64,000 nucleotides of DNA from Lates calcarifer (GCF_001640805.2 NC_066838.1:24438885-24502884); one strand, 5' to 3'; shown: positions 34,425-48,200, counted from the stretch's first letter. Numbers and translations: made by a program. Notes: generated from the sequence alone by a model not told the origin.

Positions 34425-37007
34425 TCACTCCCCATCGCACGGTAAAGTACCATCTTCGCTGGCACGTGAGGGCACGGGCGTGCCGAGCTCGTCCACGCAC
34501 CAGCAATGGCCACGCTGCATGCCCTTGGAGGAGCGGCACTGTGCGAGACGGAAAGACAAGGAGAGGGAGAGAGAGGGAGATTTTGAAAAGAGGGGAAAAA
34601 GGAGGGCGGAGATTGAGTGGTGGGAGAGCGGGAAAGGTGGCGAGAGAGAGAAAATGATATGTCATCATAGCGCAGTACTGATTCCCTGAGCCCACAGCTG
34701 AGAGGCTCAGAGAGAGAGAGAGAGAGAGGTGTCAGTTATTCTCAGCCCCTGTGGTCACAGGCAAATCTCTGGATGCACCGAACAGAAATCTGCAGTGGAG
34801 TGCACTCAGAAATATACATACAGTGACACCAAGTCAGTGCAGCAAACGCCAACAAAAGTTCCAGTATTATGTTTCACCGTGGTGACTGTAATACTCTACC
34901 TGCTTTTTCCTGTAGAAGCCACGAGTGTCACAGTTGGGTATATAGATGTCGCGGTCGGACTGGAAGATTGTCAGCTCGAGACCCCTCAGGACACTATTGA
35001 GCAGCTTGCGGCAGGGCGCCTGAAAACAGCAACGCAGAGTGTGACTTCAAACATCGAGATAGAAGACCTGTCCCCGTGTGAAAGAGTGGCAGAAATCCTC
35101 TTTGATCACTGAACATGTCGATGTGAATCACAAAGGATTAGCTGCTGTGATGCAGCATCAGAGCCAGGAGCAGGGGGATATGTATATTTATATACATATC
35201 AGATGTCACATATTGTATAACATTATATAACCATATTGTTACACAATACTTTGGCTTTTCAGGTCACTGGATGGTTTGAAGTGACTGTGCGTTTTTTTGT
35301 GTCACTTTGTGAAATTAAACTGTGTCATCCTGATCGTTTTTACGTGACTATTGTTGCTCACATATTAGCTCAAATGCTGCAGATCAGCCGGCTCGAAAAA
35401 GTGGGGAAAAAAAAAAATCTGTGGCGGCAGCGGCCTAGTTGAAACTTTCCTGATTCACATCATGCTCAATTAGTTCTGCCGCATAGCAGCGCACACATCA
35501 TGCACCATAATGCATGGCCTCAGAGCAGTGTGTGTACATGCCACTGCAACACCCAAAACAGCAGGGGATCTATGGTAATAACTCTCTATAATGCAATGCA
35601 GCACTATGGATATACAACCATTCCCACCACATCTGATGTGTAATAACGTGATCTTGTTATATAAAATGCTTCACATGTCTCATTCAGGTAACAATCATTC
35701 ATTAAATGCTGTAAAATAAGAGGATGAACTTACTTTTTCAATGTCACCACTGTGTGAGGGATGTGGACCTGAGAGGAAATGAAACACCGGCATTAAACCA
35801 TCTGAGCCATTAACATCAAACCATATCCAATATCACATTTTTTTTACAATAAATCCCACACATAAACATTCAGACTGTGTGTTATATACATCCTTGCATC
35901 TTTTGCACAAGACATTTGTGGGCAGCCTCTCAGAAGAGATCTATCTGGGGGTGGTCATTCAACGAGAGAGACCTAATTTCCATCAGTATATTTCCTTTTT
36001 CCAGACAGTTAATCGCAGTATCTCCGTTTGAACAGTAGATGGGGATCACTGCAATAAAAAAGCAGCTTGATCAGGATGTAGGTGACACTGTGACAGTTTC
36101 ACATTCGTTCTAAATTCTCCACAGAGAGCATGACTTGTAGGACAGATCATTGTCATGCATCCTGTCATTGGAACAGATGGATAAAAGGCACTGAGATGAA
36201 GTCTGCATGTCTTAACTTAAACACTGTTGCAGCACCACAAGACTAAATAAAAACCTCACTGAATGCAGTTCAGAAATATGTGTTTTTTGGGGGTGGGGGT
36301 TTTTTCCATCATTTCTGATTAACAACAGGAATGTAAAGACAGATGACATTTTTATCACAGTGACTCCAGAGGCACTGCAGAGCAGCAGGGGTTTGCAAAT
36401 TCATCTGTGGTGCACAAAACGCATCCAGGCTTAAATGTCACACACTAATTGGCCTTTCTTTTTTGTTGGTGAGTGACACAGCATCACATGCAGTTTACAG
36501 ATACACAAGAGACACACTTTATAGACAATCATGTGCGGCGCCGGTCACAGTATCCTCAATAAACCACTGTACGTTTCAGGGCTACCTGCAGTGTTCATGC
36601 ATCTGTAGGTGCATGCATGTACGTGATTTCATGCATGTGTGTGTGTGTGTGTGTGTGTACAGTATCTTACCTGTGGGGGGGGGCCTCTCAGTGGGACTAG
36701 TCCTGGTGTGCTTGGCGCAAATGCCCCTTCCCTGCAACAGAGCCTGGAGGGGGCTGTGCTCCCGTGGCGGGGGAACACAGCGGAGCCCCTTGGCACAGCT
36801 CAGCGTGTACACGCCACAGGGCTCTCCCTGGGCCAACACTGACGTGCTGCCAGCAGCGTTATGGTCCCTGGGGGGCCGACCTGCCCCCAGTGGATCCCTG
36901 CAGGAGGGACAGACCTTGAAGGGCCCCAAGCGGTTCGCCCCGGTCCATGATCCGCAGTGGGCAATCAGCAACAAAACAACGGTTGTTAAGTTAGAAAGGA
37001 TAGGCAT
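34425..37007 (-). CDS. igfbp6: Insulin-like growth factor binding protein 6, four coding exons, intact
   Basis: Coding exons in gene order: 36671-37007, 35734-35768, 34900-35019, 34425-34538, with GT/AG junctions. The total is 606 nt, so 201 aa with no break; human is 240. It is a secreted IGF carrier, and the IGFBP6 type prefers IGF-II. A signal peptide (MPILSNLTTVVLLLIAHCG) comes first. The N-domain has KVCPSC, EPCGVYTLSCAKGLRC, ALLQGRGIC and only six cysteines after the signal. The linker is very short, with a 35-nt exon 2. The thyroglobulin type-1 domain contains APCRKLLNSV, YIPNCDTRGFYRKKQ, CRSSKGMQRGHCWCVDELG and a terminal CDGE, with the expected six cysteines. The GCGCCxxC motif of other IGFBPs is absent. 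The ATG at 37005-37007 was chosen because it places the signal peptide first. The neighbour spryd3 matches human 12q13.13. Confidence 0.93.
36636..36658. repeat. (TG)n microsatellite at igfbp6 intron 1 donor
   Basis: Eleven or so GT units just downstream (gene orientation) of the exon 1 donor GTAAGATAC at 36662-36670. Confidence 0.9.
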
Positions 37008-37079
37008 TTTCTGTCCAGGTCTCAGGTTCTCCACACTGTCACTCTCTGTCAGTTAAATGTGGCTGATGCTATTTCTGGA

Positions 37080-37400
37080 TGTATATTTCTCTCTCTCTCT
37101 CCCACTCTCTCTCTCTCTTCCTTTCTCTCTCCTTTCCTCAGTCTTCTTCCCCGTTTCTACAGTAGCTTTTCCTTGGTGCTTTGCTTTGCCGGTTGAGTCC
37201 CCTGCAGTGCCAGAGGAGACAAATGGAGATCGAGAGAGACACAGCAAAGCACCAGCTTTTAAAGATCTGAAAGGCGGTGATAGAGAGTGAGTGAGAGAGA
37301 GAGAGAGAGAGAGAGCACAGTTATGACACCTTCAGGGGCTGGGACTCAGAGAGAGAGAAAGACAGAGAGAGGGAGAGAGAGAGAGAGGGAGGGAGGTGGC
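37080..37400. repeat. Polypyrimidine/polypurine (CT/GA)n tracts upstream of igfbp6
   Basis: CT-rich sequence at about 37088-37140, then AG-rich runs at 37288-37312 and 37357-37397. They flank the presumed 5' UTR and promoter. A minus-strand TATA-like CTTTAAAAG lies at 37256-37264 between them. Confidence 0.6.
37256..37264 (-). promoter_or_regulatory. igfbp6: Possible TATA-like element of igfbp6
   Basis: CTTTAAAAG on the minus strand, about 250 bases upstream of the ATG. Position is plausible but unproven. Confidence 0.3.
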
Positions 37401-38667
37401 AGGGAGGGAGAGAGCAAGTGGGGGGTGGATTATGTTCCTTTCAGAAATTATCAAAATCTCCCCACCCTTTCCTGTTATATACTCACACATACATCTAGCC
37501 CTCCTTCCTCTTACACTCCTGCTCAACATGACATTACACATGCATAAAGAGTAACAGCCACGGCCGGATATTTTGCACTTTCTTTCCGATGTCAGGGACC
37601 TTTTCTGGCGTGCTATTTGCCATGGTAACAAATACAAATGTACATGTGCCTCCATCAGCGTCGCCACTGCAATGTCATTTGTTACAAACTAATGCACAGC
37701 TGTGTGTTTCCCCCCTGCATTTCCTGTACAAACATGTAGTGCCAGAGCAGAGACACACACCTGAGATACTCTGTCTTTTTGTTGCATGTGTCAAAGTTTA
37801 GAAATCCGGTCAAGAAATCTCCTGAATGAGCCGTAGGGAACATACTGATGTTACTTTACTTCATGAACCATATCACATGTTGAAGTAGGAGGGCAACGGA
37901 GACTACTGCTCGCCGGTTGTTTGAATTGCAAGAGTAATCATCTGGATAATTCAGGAGGAGGAGGAGGAGGAGGAAGGAGGAGGCGAACTCGCTCTCTTTA
38001 CCAGGAATGCGCGTCGACCAGCCTGAGCTGAAACTGCTAATAATGCAATCCATCGCTCCACTCAGCCAGTTAAGATTTTTCTACGCGGGTGCCATCCTCA
38101 AAAAGATCACCACTGATCCCTTCACACATGATCCTGACATTCCTGATGTGATAAAACTGCACAGTTGTGCAAAGTATTCTGATTGATGCAGGTCATTTAA
38201 ATGATGTTATAACATTAAAACACTTGTAGAAAAATCCTCTTTCTTTTCAAGACAGATACAAGAGGTAACTTTGCAGCTACCGCAGTTAAAATACTTCAGT
38301 AAACTGTGTAGTCTGTGTTTACTTTGTTGTAAATATACACTGATGCACAGAGTATGTGCTGTAACATTATATATAAAGCGTCTGCAGATGAAGATGGTTG
38401 GTAGAGAGCTGAGGAATGAATTCCTCTCTTATCTAGAGTCCCATTGTCTCCTGTGTTATCTGGCTTTGCCTTGCTGCCATGGGTGTTCGGAGGACAGATG
38501 TAACATGAACATTGAATTTGAATTTAGTGAAGCATGAACAGAATTAGGATATTAAACACTGATATCTAACAGCTAAATGACTTCTACTTTAACGAGCAGT
38601 CAATAAGTCAATTAGTTGACTGAAAGAAAATTCATCAGCAACTATTTAGATTTATATTCCTATATAT
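37401..38667. other. Intergenic sequence with no recognised gene
   Basis: Upstream of igfbp6. It contains a (GGA)n run near 37953-37982. No conserved ORF. Confidence 0.45.
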
Positions 38668-39309
38668 CACCACTGACAGGCTCAGATTGTTATTGTAAGT
38701 GTCTGACAACATTATGGACAGGATTCCTACAGAGATAGAGCTTTTTATTAACCTAACTCTAACCCTATTTACGTCACTACCAGACTCCATTAACAAAAAC
38801 AGGAATTTTAGGGAGCAGAACACAGGAGCTCCTGGAATACCTCTGCCTCGATCTGTTAGGTTGTTTGCATTATTGTGTGGTACTTTTACGTATGTAAAGG
38901 ATGTGACTACTTCTGCCATCACTGAAAGTCACACAACAAGGCAAACAAACTAACTGACTGAGGCAGCTGTGTTCCAGCAGCCTCTGTGTCCTGCTCAGTA
39001 GAATAACTGTTTTTGTCAGTGGAGTCTGGTAGTGATGTATATCAATGTTTCTGAATCCGACTCTTTAATAAAAAGGTCTATCTCTGTAAGAATCCTACCC
39101 ATTATCTTGTCAGACACTTATAATAATAGTCTGAGCCCGTCAGTGGCACTTTAGTGGACGAACTTTGATGTGGATGATTTCCCATTGGATTAAACTGCAG
39201 CAGCTGTTTGCGGTTGCCAGGTTCTTGCTCAATACTGTGCTGATCCCTGTCAGTCATTTACACCCGAAAACATGGGAACGGTTCAAAAATACGTGAGTTA
39301 TCCTTTAAT
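38668..39309. mobile_element. MITE-like element with intact right terminus
   Basis: CTGACAACATTATGGACAGGATTCC (38703) is mirrored by AGAATCCTACCCATTATCTTGTCAG (to 39115). The element runs on to AAAAATACGTGAGTTATCCTTTAA, the best-preserved right end in the window. The outermost left arm is missing. Confidence 0.7.
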
Positions 39310-40389
39310 GACATGTATCAACTTGTGCTCTTAAGTACTGTGATGTTTTATGGACCACACGATTAATCGAAAACAATCAGCAGATCAGTAATGACACTAT
39401 GAGTAAGTTGTAGCCCAACTTGTGACATTTACTTGTGAACAAAATGTGCTGAGCAGTTTGCCTGGCACTGGGTCACTTGCTCCTGCAGCAGGAGAACAGA
39501 CATACCCAATGGCCTGTACTCGCTGGAATTCAGGGCTACACAAGGCCAGGATCCGCCTCGCCATCAGCGGCCTGTTGTTCTGATTAATCTTGGCAAGGAG
39601 GGCAGAAATCACCTGCCGTCTTGTGTTCCCATCAGCTTCGCAAGCTGCAGCGCTAGTCTGTTTCCACATATCAGGAGAATGTTCCAAGACCCACGCCAGA
39701 CCAACGGGGGCTCTCTTTTCCACACTGCCCTGGATTATTCATTTTTCCTCCTCCAGGCAGACGCAGCAGTTTTCTCCCTCAGTTTGCTGCCTCCTCCCCG
39801 GCTCAGCTCTATCACAGCTGGTTCAGAAAGTCTCTCTGCTGCCACTTTGGCTTTCAACACAGCAAACAGGGGCCTCACTAACCCTGTGTTTGGACACGGA
39901 CTAGTAATTAAGTATTTTACTCAAGTACCTGCACTTTATACTTTCAGTCCATTTCAGTTCTGAGGGAAATGTTGTACTTTTTACTAAGAGCTTTAGTTAC
40001 TTTACAAAATGAGCTTTTGCACACAAAACATATGAAGAGCAGTGGCAGCTATGTTTTCTTATAATTATTTAAATAACTTGCCAAACAAAAATGTCAAACA
40101 TTTCATGATCCCAGCTTCTCGGATGTGAGAATTTGATGCTTTTCCTTTTATTAATTTTAATAATTTTGATTTTTTTAAATTAATTTTGAGGTTTAGACTG
40201 CTGTTTTTTAAACAAACCCAACAATCAACTGATTAACTGAGACAATAAACAGCAAATTAATCCTTAATAAAAATAATCAGTTACTTGCAGTCCAATTAAA
40301 ACTGTAAAATGCTGCTTGCACATTAATGTGTGAGGAATATATCATATACTGTATGATAATATAACCATTTTTCTGTATTGAGCAGGCTA
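39310..40389. other. Intergenic sequence with repeat fragments
   Basis: No recognised gene. The AAGTATTTTACTCAAGTACC and TTGTACTTTTTACT blocks (39908-39983) belong to the ACTTTTACTT repeat; 40090-40295 resembles the repeat at 9799-10045. Confidence 0.4.
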
Positions 40390-40505
40390 AGATACATTGT
40401 CTGATTCTACTTTTGTACTTTTACTTGAAAAAGATTTCAAATGAAGGACTTTTACTTGTAACTGAGTATTTTTACAGTGTGACTTTTACTTAAATAAAGG
40501 ACATG
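40390..40505. repeat. ACTTTTACTT-rich teleost repeat, second copy
   Basis: TTTTGTACTTTTACTTGAAAAAG, GGACTTTTACTTGTAACTGAGTATTTTTACAG and TTACTTAAATAAAGGAC parallel the block at 4843-4978. Confidence 0.6.
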
Positions 40506-40959
40506 AACACTGGACTGAGCACTGTTAAACTGGCCACCTGCCTACTTCAAGGCTTTGATATGTCGGTTTAGGATTGTGAAACACACAGTCAATTTAAATA
40601 AAAATACTGTGATAATACTGTAATACTCACCAGACACAGTGCAAATGAAAGAAGTTAGTTGATCCATAGAGCGGGTTGTGAGCTTAACCTAAACCTAAAC
40701 TTAACCTTACTCTAACCTTAACGTAAGCCTAAATGTAAGCGCTAACCAAACCTTGCCTAAAATTTAATGATTATCGTTTGCGACTTGTTTTTTGTTCCCA
40801 AAAGGGAGGTAAGTCCCTACAATGTGCCTGTGGTGATGCATTTATGTCCCCACAACATAAGCAATACAAGCGAACACACACACGCGCGCACACACGAATT
40901 GAGCCACAGCGATTGGCTGAATTCTTGTCACACTTCTCAAACCTCGCTGTGATTGGCTG

Positions 40960-41089
40960 TTGCGGTAACGAGGGTGTGATGTCACTGGGAAGCGCCGAAC
41001 TCTAGTTTGTAAAGTTTTATGTAGCGCTAATGGGCTGACGGCTGATGGACAAAAGTGAGTTTCTGCCTCATTAGCCGCCTCGATAACAG
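40960..41089 (+). promoter_or_regulatory. spryd3: Candidate spryd3 promoter and non-coding exon 1
   Basis: A CpG-containing patch (GAAGCGCCGAAC, GTAGCGCTAATG) leads to a strong donor, GATAACAG|GTAAGCGG, with the first intron base at 41090. Splicing from here to the acceptor at 42237 would place ATG 42238-42240 as the first codon of exon 2. This is inferred; no transcript evidence. Confidence 0.4.
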
Positions 41090-42237
41090 GTAAGCGGCAC
41101 TTGTAATAAATACCTGTTCTGCTCAACAATTTCAGAAACCACCTCTCGTCATCCTCTCGCTAAGCACCGAGCCTCAGCTTCAAGCAAAGAAGCTATCGCA
41201 TTAGCCGCTAGTGATGCTAACCCATGTCTAGCTCGGCGACTAGACGGACCCATCGTCACTAACGCGAATTGATAATTACTGCTCTTAAATGTTAATAAGT
41301 TAACAGTAATTGGTATACCATTGTCCGCCGAAACGGCAGCAGTTAGCTGTCTGTACATTCATGCTATCTTAGCTGAAATTATCTCAACCGTTAGCACTAT
41401 GGTTTTGAGTTGCTAGCATGCGAGCCTTGACAGCGTCAGCTGGATGTAAACATTGGCACGCCCACTGCCCGTCCTCACATTTTCTGTTTAAATATTGGAC
41501 TGATTTATCCCTCGCAACCACTGGAAACAAAATATCTGACCGAGGCTTCAAGGAAAGATGTGGAAATCGGAATTTGTTTGTTTGTTATTTACTTAAAACA
41601 TCACTCTCAGCGTCATTTAAACCTAATTTAACATAGAAAAACACTGTCATCAGAATCAAAATCAGCTTCTTTGACCAACACAGAACTAGTAACAATGTTC
41701 AGGAAGATACATGTGGACAACAAAGATAAATAATCATACACATCTGACTATTATGTGTAAGCCAGTAGGTGAAATACAATAGCAATAAAGCATATATATA
41801 GCAACAACAACATAAAATAACCATATGCAAGTTAAACATCTCTGAAGTTGTGGTGCAAAGTGTTGAAGATTGGATGGAGTACTGGAATGAACATTACATG
41901 GTATTAATGTATACATTAACTGTTGTTTACATTTCATACACATGAGAGATAACTGCAAGGAGATACAGGTTATCACAATTTATCAGATCCCATGTCTTAA
42001 AATGACTTATTGTCTTGTTTGGCGAGGCCAACAGTCCCCAACCCAAAGATAAATACAATGCTTCCAGCTGTTTTGAATCTGCCTCACCGTGGTACTGTGA
42101 TTCATCTTCCTCTAAGTTATTTTTTTCCTCCTTTTCGATGCTCAGGCCGCAAACAGGAAGTACAGAAAACATTTCTCAACCTGCTGAGCTTAACGGTGAA
42201 GAGCTTATTTCTCCACTGTCCCATTCTCTTCACACAG

Positions 42238-45200
42238 ATGGATGACATCAATGTACTACACCACAGATGCCTCCTGAATCTGAGGCGTCGAATCAGAGAC
42301 ATCGGGGATGGGCGCCCTGCACAGGAACGATACATGAGGCTGCAGAAGGACGGAGACACTCTCAGGTCAGCCTGTATTTGAACTTGCGTGGGTGGTGGAG
42401 CAGAACTTTTGTCTTGTATTGTGTTTGTTTCTCTGCCTACTCATTGGCGACCTTTGTATAATGAGAGGCAAAACTTGTGTGTGTGCCACAGTGAGTTTAT
42501 TACACCTTGTCAGATATTTTCTCTGTTATGTAGGTTTTTCCTAGCGAGATATCGGGAGGAAACTGATCTTATTTTATTATCGTTCTTATGGACGATGTGT
42601 CTCTGTGCATTCATGACAGAAAAGAGCTCAGAAGCTGTGGCTGTAAATATGCTAGGAGAAGTGATCTGACTTTTTATTCCTTGATACAGATTCCAATACC
42701 TCAGCTGTGAGTATCTTTTTGACTACTGATCTTGTACTTGTTCTCCCAAATTTAAAAACTTCAGTAATCACTGATTGAAAGTCAGGATGGTTGAGGTGTT
42801 GAAGTGTTGCTAAAGTTTGCTGCTGTAACTGGCTATATGTGACCAGTTACAGAAGCACTGAATTTATGCCTTTTGCATTAATGAACCCAAACCTAACCCT
42901 TTTTTTTTTGCTCTGAACAGCTGATTAAAACTTATCAGGCATGTTGAGGGCAGCATAACATAGAAAAACACAATATTTTCCCCCAAAATCTTATGCTCCC
43001 CCTACTGGAAACTTACTAAGGTACAGTTAGGTTAGTGTTTGACTGTAAACCTCAGAGGCCGATACAGATCATGTATCTTTCTTACAATAGTGATGACGCT
43101 GTATAACACTTGTGATTCCTTAGTCTAAAGATGGTGGCAGTTCATTCAGTTGTTAATGCCTTACTGAACATTAAACTCACGACAGTACTGATACAAAGCT
43201 TCAAAAGCTGCAATGACCATTTAATTGACCAATTTCATAGTAAGGAAGCACAAATGTGATAATATTAATGGTGCTTCTGTTCGATTCAAGTGTCCCAGTA
43301 AGACATGACAATGTGACTGCATGCACAACATCAGGACCCTGAAACTGAAACAACTAAAAGGAAGTAGCGATGATACTAGAAGTAGCGCTAATAAGTACAA
43401 TGACTGTAAGATAGGTGTTTGTCCTAAACAAAACATGCTTTTAAACGGGAAGAGCCAATAATCATGTGCATGTTGTTTGATATGTCAGTAACAGTCCTAA
43501 ATCTTTTGTGTTTTCTGTTGCACGTGTTGCAGTGTTTGACAGTCATTCAATCAGAAACGAGGTCGTTCTTCGAGATGTGTTTCTGCAGTTGGGCCTATTA
43601 GGAGTTACCTATTGTTAACCTGTAATTTCTCCTCTTTAGTTACCAAGGGAACTCTGAAGAGGTGGGTTGCTATGTGGCTGGCCATCCTTTATCAAAGGGA
43701 AATTGTTACTTCGAGGTAAGGCACACTGAAAGTGATGCTGCAAGTCAGCATCTGATGTTGTGATTGTAACTGAGTTTTGCAAGACCTGCCTGTTAGCTGT
43801 CTAAGATTTTGTTTTTTTGTGCATTATTAGTTGAAATAATCACTCAAAATTGCTCTCTCTAACTTTGTTGTTGTTGCTTGTAAACAAAAAAGGCTGATAA
43901 TCATTACAAAATAGCTGTTGGTCCTTTGCACAATCATTCATTTTGAAATGTTTGGGACGGGGGTGGGGGGTTATCCACATACCATCGTCCCTGGTTGTGC
44001 CCAAGATTGCTTTTCCATCCAGCCAGCAATTTTATCCCCCTGGAATCTCATTGCTGACAATTTTCTCAACTTCATATTAAATTCTGAGTGCCCCCCCACA
44101 GTCCCAGTTCACCAGTGCAAAACCACTACCTCAAAAATGTCCTAGCTGCATTGGAATGAAGGATAGGGTGTGGGTTAGGTGGTATCTCTGAGCACAGAGA
44201 TTAGTCTAACACACTGTGTTTTTCAGCAGACAGACAGGCAGACTGGCAGCAGGAGAAAGCATCGGACATTTATTTTAGCAAAGCTGACTCGCTCCCTACA
44301 GTTTTCATCAGGCTGTTCTACTACTTTTCATCCATACAGTAGAGCAAAGAGAAAAGTTTCTCTGTGATTTAGCACAGGAAAGTTGCAGGAGTTCAGTTGT
44401 AAATTAGGTGCAGAGGGCTGCAGTGTGTTATTTATGAGCCGGCTTTATTTGTGGACGGTGCACGTCATAGCGGGCCTTGTGACGTGTGGTCAAGAGACTG
44501 CAGGTGAGGCAGACGCACTTACTTGTCTCGGTTTTTAGGCTTCAGGAGAAAACATTAGGCTATACATTATCCAGCGAACCTACGTCATTCTGCTGGGCTG
44601 CAAATAGACCCAGACAAGACCCCGGTGCATCAGAGTCCTGAAGCTATACCAAGGCCTCCTGAGAATGAGTTACTTCTTCCATTATTCTTTTCAGGTTTTT
44701 TTTTTCTTCACTTCTTGAGATGAAAACCCCCCTCTTGGACATATGTCAGATCTGCTTCACTAAGGCTCTAAACAAGCTGGCAGTGCGCTTTGATGTTATT
44801 TATCATGACTGTGCGGTGTCCCTGATTTGTGCCAGATGTGACATTTCTTCTAAATGCGATGTCAAACTCTCATCTGACCTCCAGATCTTAAAGGCAACAA
44901 TGGATATATTTAAATGAGAATCACATTTGGGAGCCTGATAGATCTCTCTGACATTTAAACAAGTGGATTTTAGTGTGGCCATTATGCTACTTTTTTCCTC
45001 TTCCCCTGTGACGCACATGCTGTCAGTTTCCCAGATATCTCGAAAAATTTGGGAGCATTTACTCTCATAAAGGTCAGGCTTCTGTCAACGTATGCGTCAC
45101 TGCTATCCTCGTGTTTCTCCTCGTTCTGCTTTCACAAGGAATCCATTTCACCTCCGTTGTCAGCACTGCTGCTCTCTGTCCAGTTTTCTTCATCTGTCTT

Positions 45201-48200
45201 CTTCAATCCCGGGCCGAACATCTGCAGCATTCCTCTTGTTTTAATAGATTTATTTGAAAAATTAATATCAACATAACTGAACGGCTCATTCCTACTCCTC
45301 TCCTAATCTTAAGTAATCTCACATGTTTTTGTAACTTTTATTTGGACATCCATGGTATTTTAACAGTTTAGGTGTGGATGCGGTGACCTGCCAAGGCAAA
45401 GAATTTACTTCTTTAGCAAAGCTAAGGTATAATGTGTTATCCTTAAATTGCCAGACTGGAAAGGAATCAGGCCTGGAATTTTTAGTCAGGGGAACCCAAG
45501 AAGTTTGGTTTTATGTGCCGATAGCCATCATGCAGGAGTGTGGGATGAAGACAGAGGTGCGGCAGGTGAATCTGAAGGGGAAAGGGCATGTGAGGACTGC
45601 TAGAAGAGAAGAAGATTTAGCAGGGTGAGAATCAGAGAAGGGTTGAGTCGAGGGCAGCTGGACTTGGATACTTGTAGATACTTGAAGATATTTCACCTCT
45701 CATTCAAGCAGCTTCTTCAGTCGTGGGGAGACCCAGGTATTAAACCTCTGTGGAGTCGTTATCAAGGCCACCGGGTTTTTTTTTTCAAAGTTGGAAAAAT
45801 CCCATGGGAATGAATGGGAATAAACGGGTGGCGGGGTTGGGGGACGCTTTCATTTTACAGGGTTAGGGTTAGCTAGCTAGCTCCACAGTACTACATTTGA
45901 GCCCACCGACTACATCCAGTCAATAAGTTCTGATGATACTAGTGTGGTAAACATATTTGATCTATAGTATTAAAGTTTAACCAGCAAAAAATAAATAAAA
46001 ATGTGTTTATATCTTAACTAGCCAGTCGGTAAATCAGATATGCTAAATATAAGCTCGCTAACACATGTTTATATGTTTATTTTATCCATGTCTATTTTAT
46101 TATATTCTGTGCAATGCACTAAATATAATAAGGACTGATGAGAGACCAACTTTTTGTTTTGTTAAAAGTCTGGAGATCTAATGTTTAGAATCAAAGTAAA
46201 CTCAGCTGACACACTTTAACTCGTGCCACAGTTGTAGTTAAAGTGTTGTCTGTTTGTGTGTCTGTGTGTGTTTCTGTGTGTAGGTGACGATAGTGGACAC
46301 AGGGGTGAGGGGGACCATTGCTGTGGGCCTGGTGCCTAAATTCTACAGGCTGGACCACCAGCCTGGCTGGCTGCCATACTCTGTAGCTTACCACGCTGAC
46401 AACGGCAAGTAAGTCAAACCACAGTCATCTATATGCTACAGTTCAGCACTGGTTTCTTGCATGGTTTGGGAAAATGGATTGTGGCCTGTTGCTGCTGCAT
46501 CCACACGTAACCACAGCGGTAATTCACTATATCATTCTCCTCAGCTCTTACTTTTTCTTCGTATTTTTCAACAGCATAAAATGTTCTTGATGCAGGATAA
46601 ATGACTGTGAACATTTGTGTTGTTTGTACGGCTTTAACTACTGATTATTTTCCACTTAAGATTTACTGGGTTTCCTTTTTTTAGCTTAACATTTTGTCTA
46701 TTTATAGTAGTAGAAAAAATTGGAAAGTATCAGAAAATAAATGCATATCACAATTTCTCAGAACTCAAATTGACATTTTCAGATGAGTATTGAATTTGAA
46801 TAACATTAAAAGAGAAACTGAGGAGCTTTAACCTGTGAATCTTTTGCTTTTTTGCTTGATAAATTAATAATCACTGCTGTCACAAATCTTCTTCACTTCC
46901 TCATGCTTGAGTAATAGAGCAATCAACAAACTGTTTGTAATTTTGATGATCAAGAAATTGTAAAATTAATCTGTTACATGCCGTAAATACTTAACCTATA
47001 AGTAATCTGTTGTAAGTGCTGTGTTTTTATCGTCATCTTTAAAACTGGATTTATATTTGTGCGTGCGAGTCCTGCTGTAGACGCCTCCAGTGTAGGAACT
47101 GCTTCATATTCCAGCATCTGATTTTATCTGTCGAGAGCACCGCTGCAACACTAGACAGACGTGTTGCACATTATCAGGCCACATCAGTCGCTGTAATTTT
47201 ATACCTCAGAGTGTGTTTACATAGTTTTACTCACTTTAGTAATTTAGTGAGATGATGGGAAGTGCGATGGGAAGAATCAGAAGAATGTAATGTAAGCAAG
47301 ATTACATTCTTTTATTTGCTTTGTGGTGGAGAGCAACAATTGTGGCAAACAAAAGGAAGATTGCAAAGTATGTCAAGTGATACAGTAAAGAATAAGATTA
47401 CCAAGCCCTTTTTTCTTCTTTTTTTGTGCAACAAAACAGAAGCAGGGAGCTTGACCTGTAGCTCTATTTCTGTAGTTAAATACAATATAAACTCAGCTTT
47501 ATATTCAATCACTGTGATTCTGAGTTACTGAGAGATGTGGGAATTGTTCTGTCACTTCAAACAGTTGCTGCAGTTATTAAGAAAATAATAACAATTCACA
47601 ATGGGCCAGACAATAAAACAAGTTGAGCAAACAGCCACTCTCAACGTCCTGAAAAATGATGAATGAAGCCCTGAAAGCAGCTCCTTCTGTCATCCAGCTG
47701 GGCATTGCATGCACTTGCACAGAACCCTGATTAGAGCAACGACATGGAGCTAGCATTTTTCTCAAGAAGATTTTTATCACTTCTTTATCTCTCAGGTTGT
47801 ACAATGGCAACCCTGTGGGGCAGCAGTTTGGGCCAAAATGTGCTCGTGGCGACCGCATCGGCTGTGGAATCCATTCAGAAAACATCGAAGCAGGTTTTAC
47901 AACGGTCTTTTTCACCAAAAACGGCAAAGAGGTAGGTGTTTTAACACGGTGTTGACTCTGTTTTACCTTCTGTGTTTGCTTGTGTTTCTTCACTCACTGT
48001 TTCCTTAACCTCGCAGGTGGGTTCAGTGGAGGTTCCTGTGTTGGCGGAGGGGCTGTTCCCCGCCGTAGGGATGCACTCCATGGGGGAGGAGGTGAAGGTT
48101 GACCTGCAGGCTGAGTGGTTCCTGGAGGAGGACGATAGCATGATGATGGTTGACAGCCATGAAGATGACTGGGGTCGGCTTCATGACGTCAGAGTCAGCG

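Noticed and set aside
34262..34657. 131-codon plus-strand ORF
   Set aside because: Antisense to igfbp6 exon 4 and a CTCC repeat.
36463..37056. 197-codon plus-strand ORF over igfbp6 exon 1
   Set aside because: Complement of a clear IGFBP exon. The plus-strand product matches nothing.
37057..37547. Ser/Leu- and Glu/Arg-rich ORFs
   Set aside because: Translations of CT/GA simple repeats.
40680..40760. Telomere-like CCTAAACCTAA / CCTTAACC runs
   Set aside because: Irregular spacing and sequence. Similar short runs at 38752 and 45858 suggest dispersed repeat debris and not an interstitial telomere.
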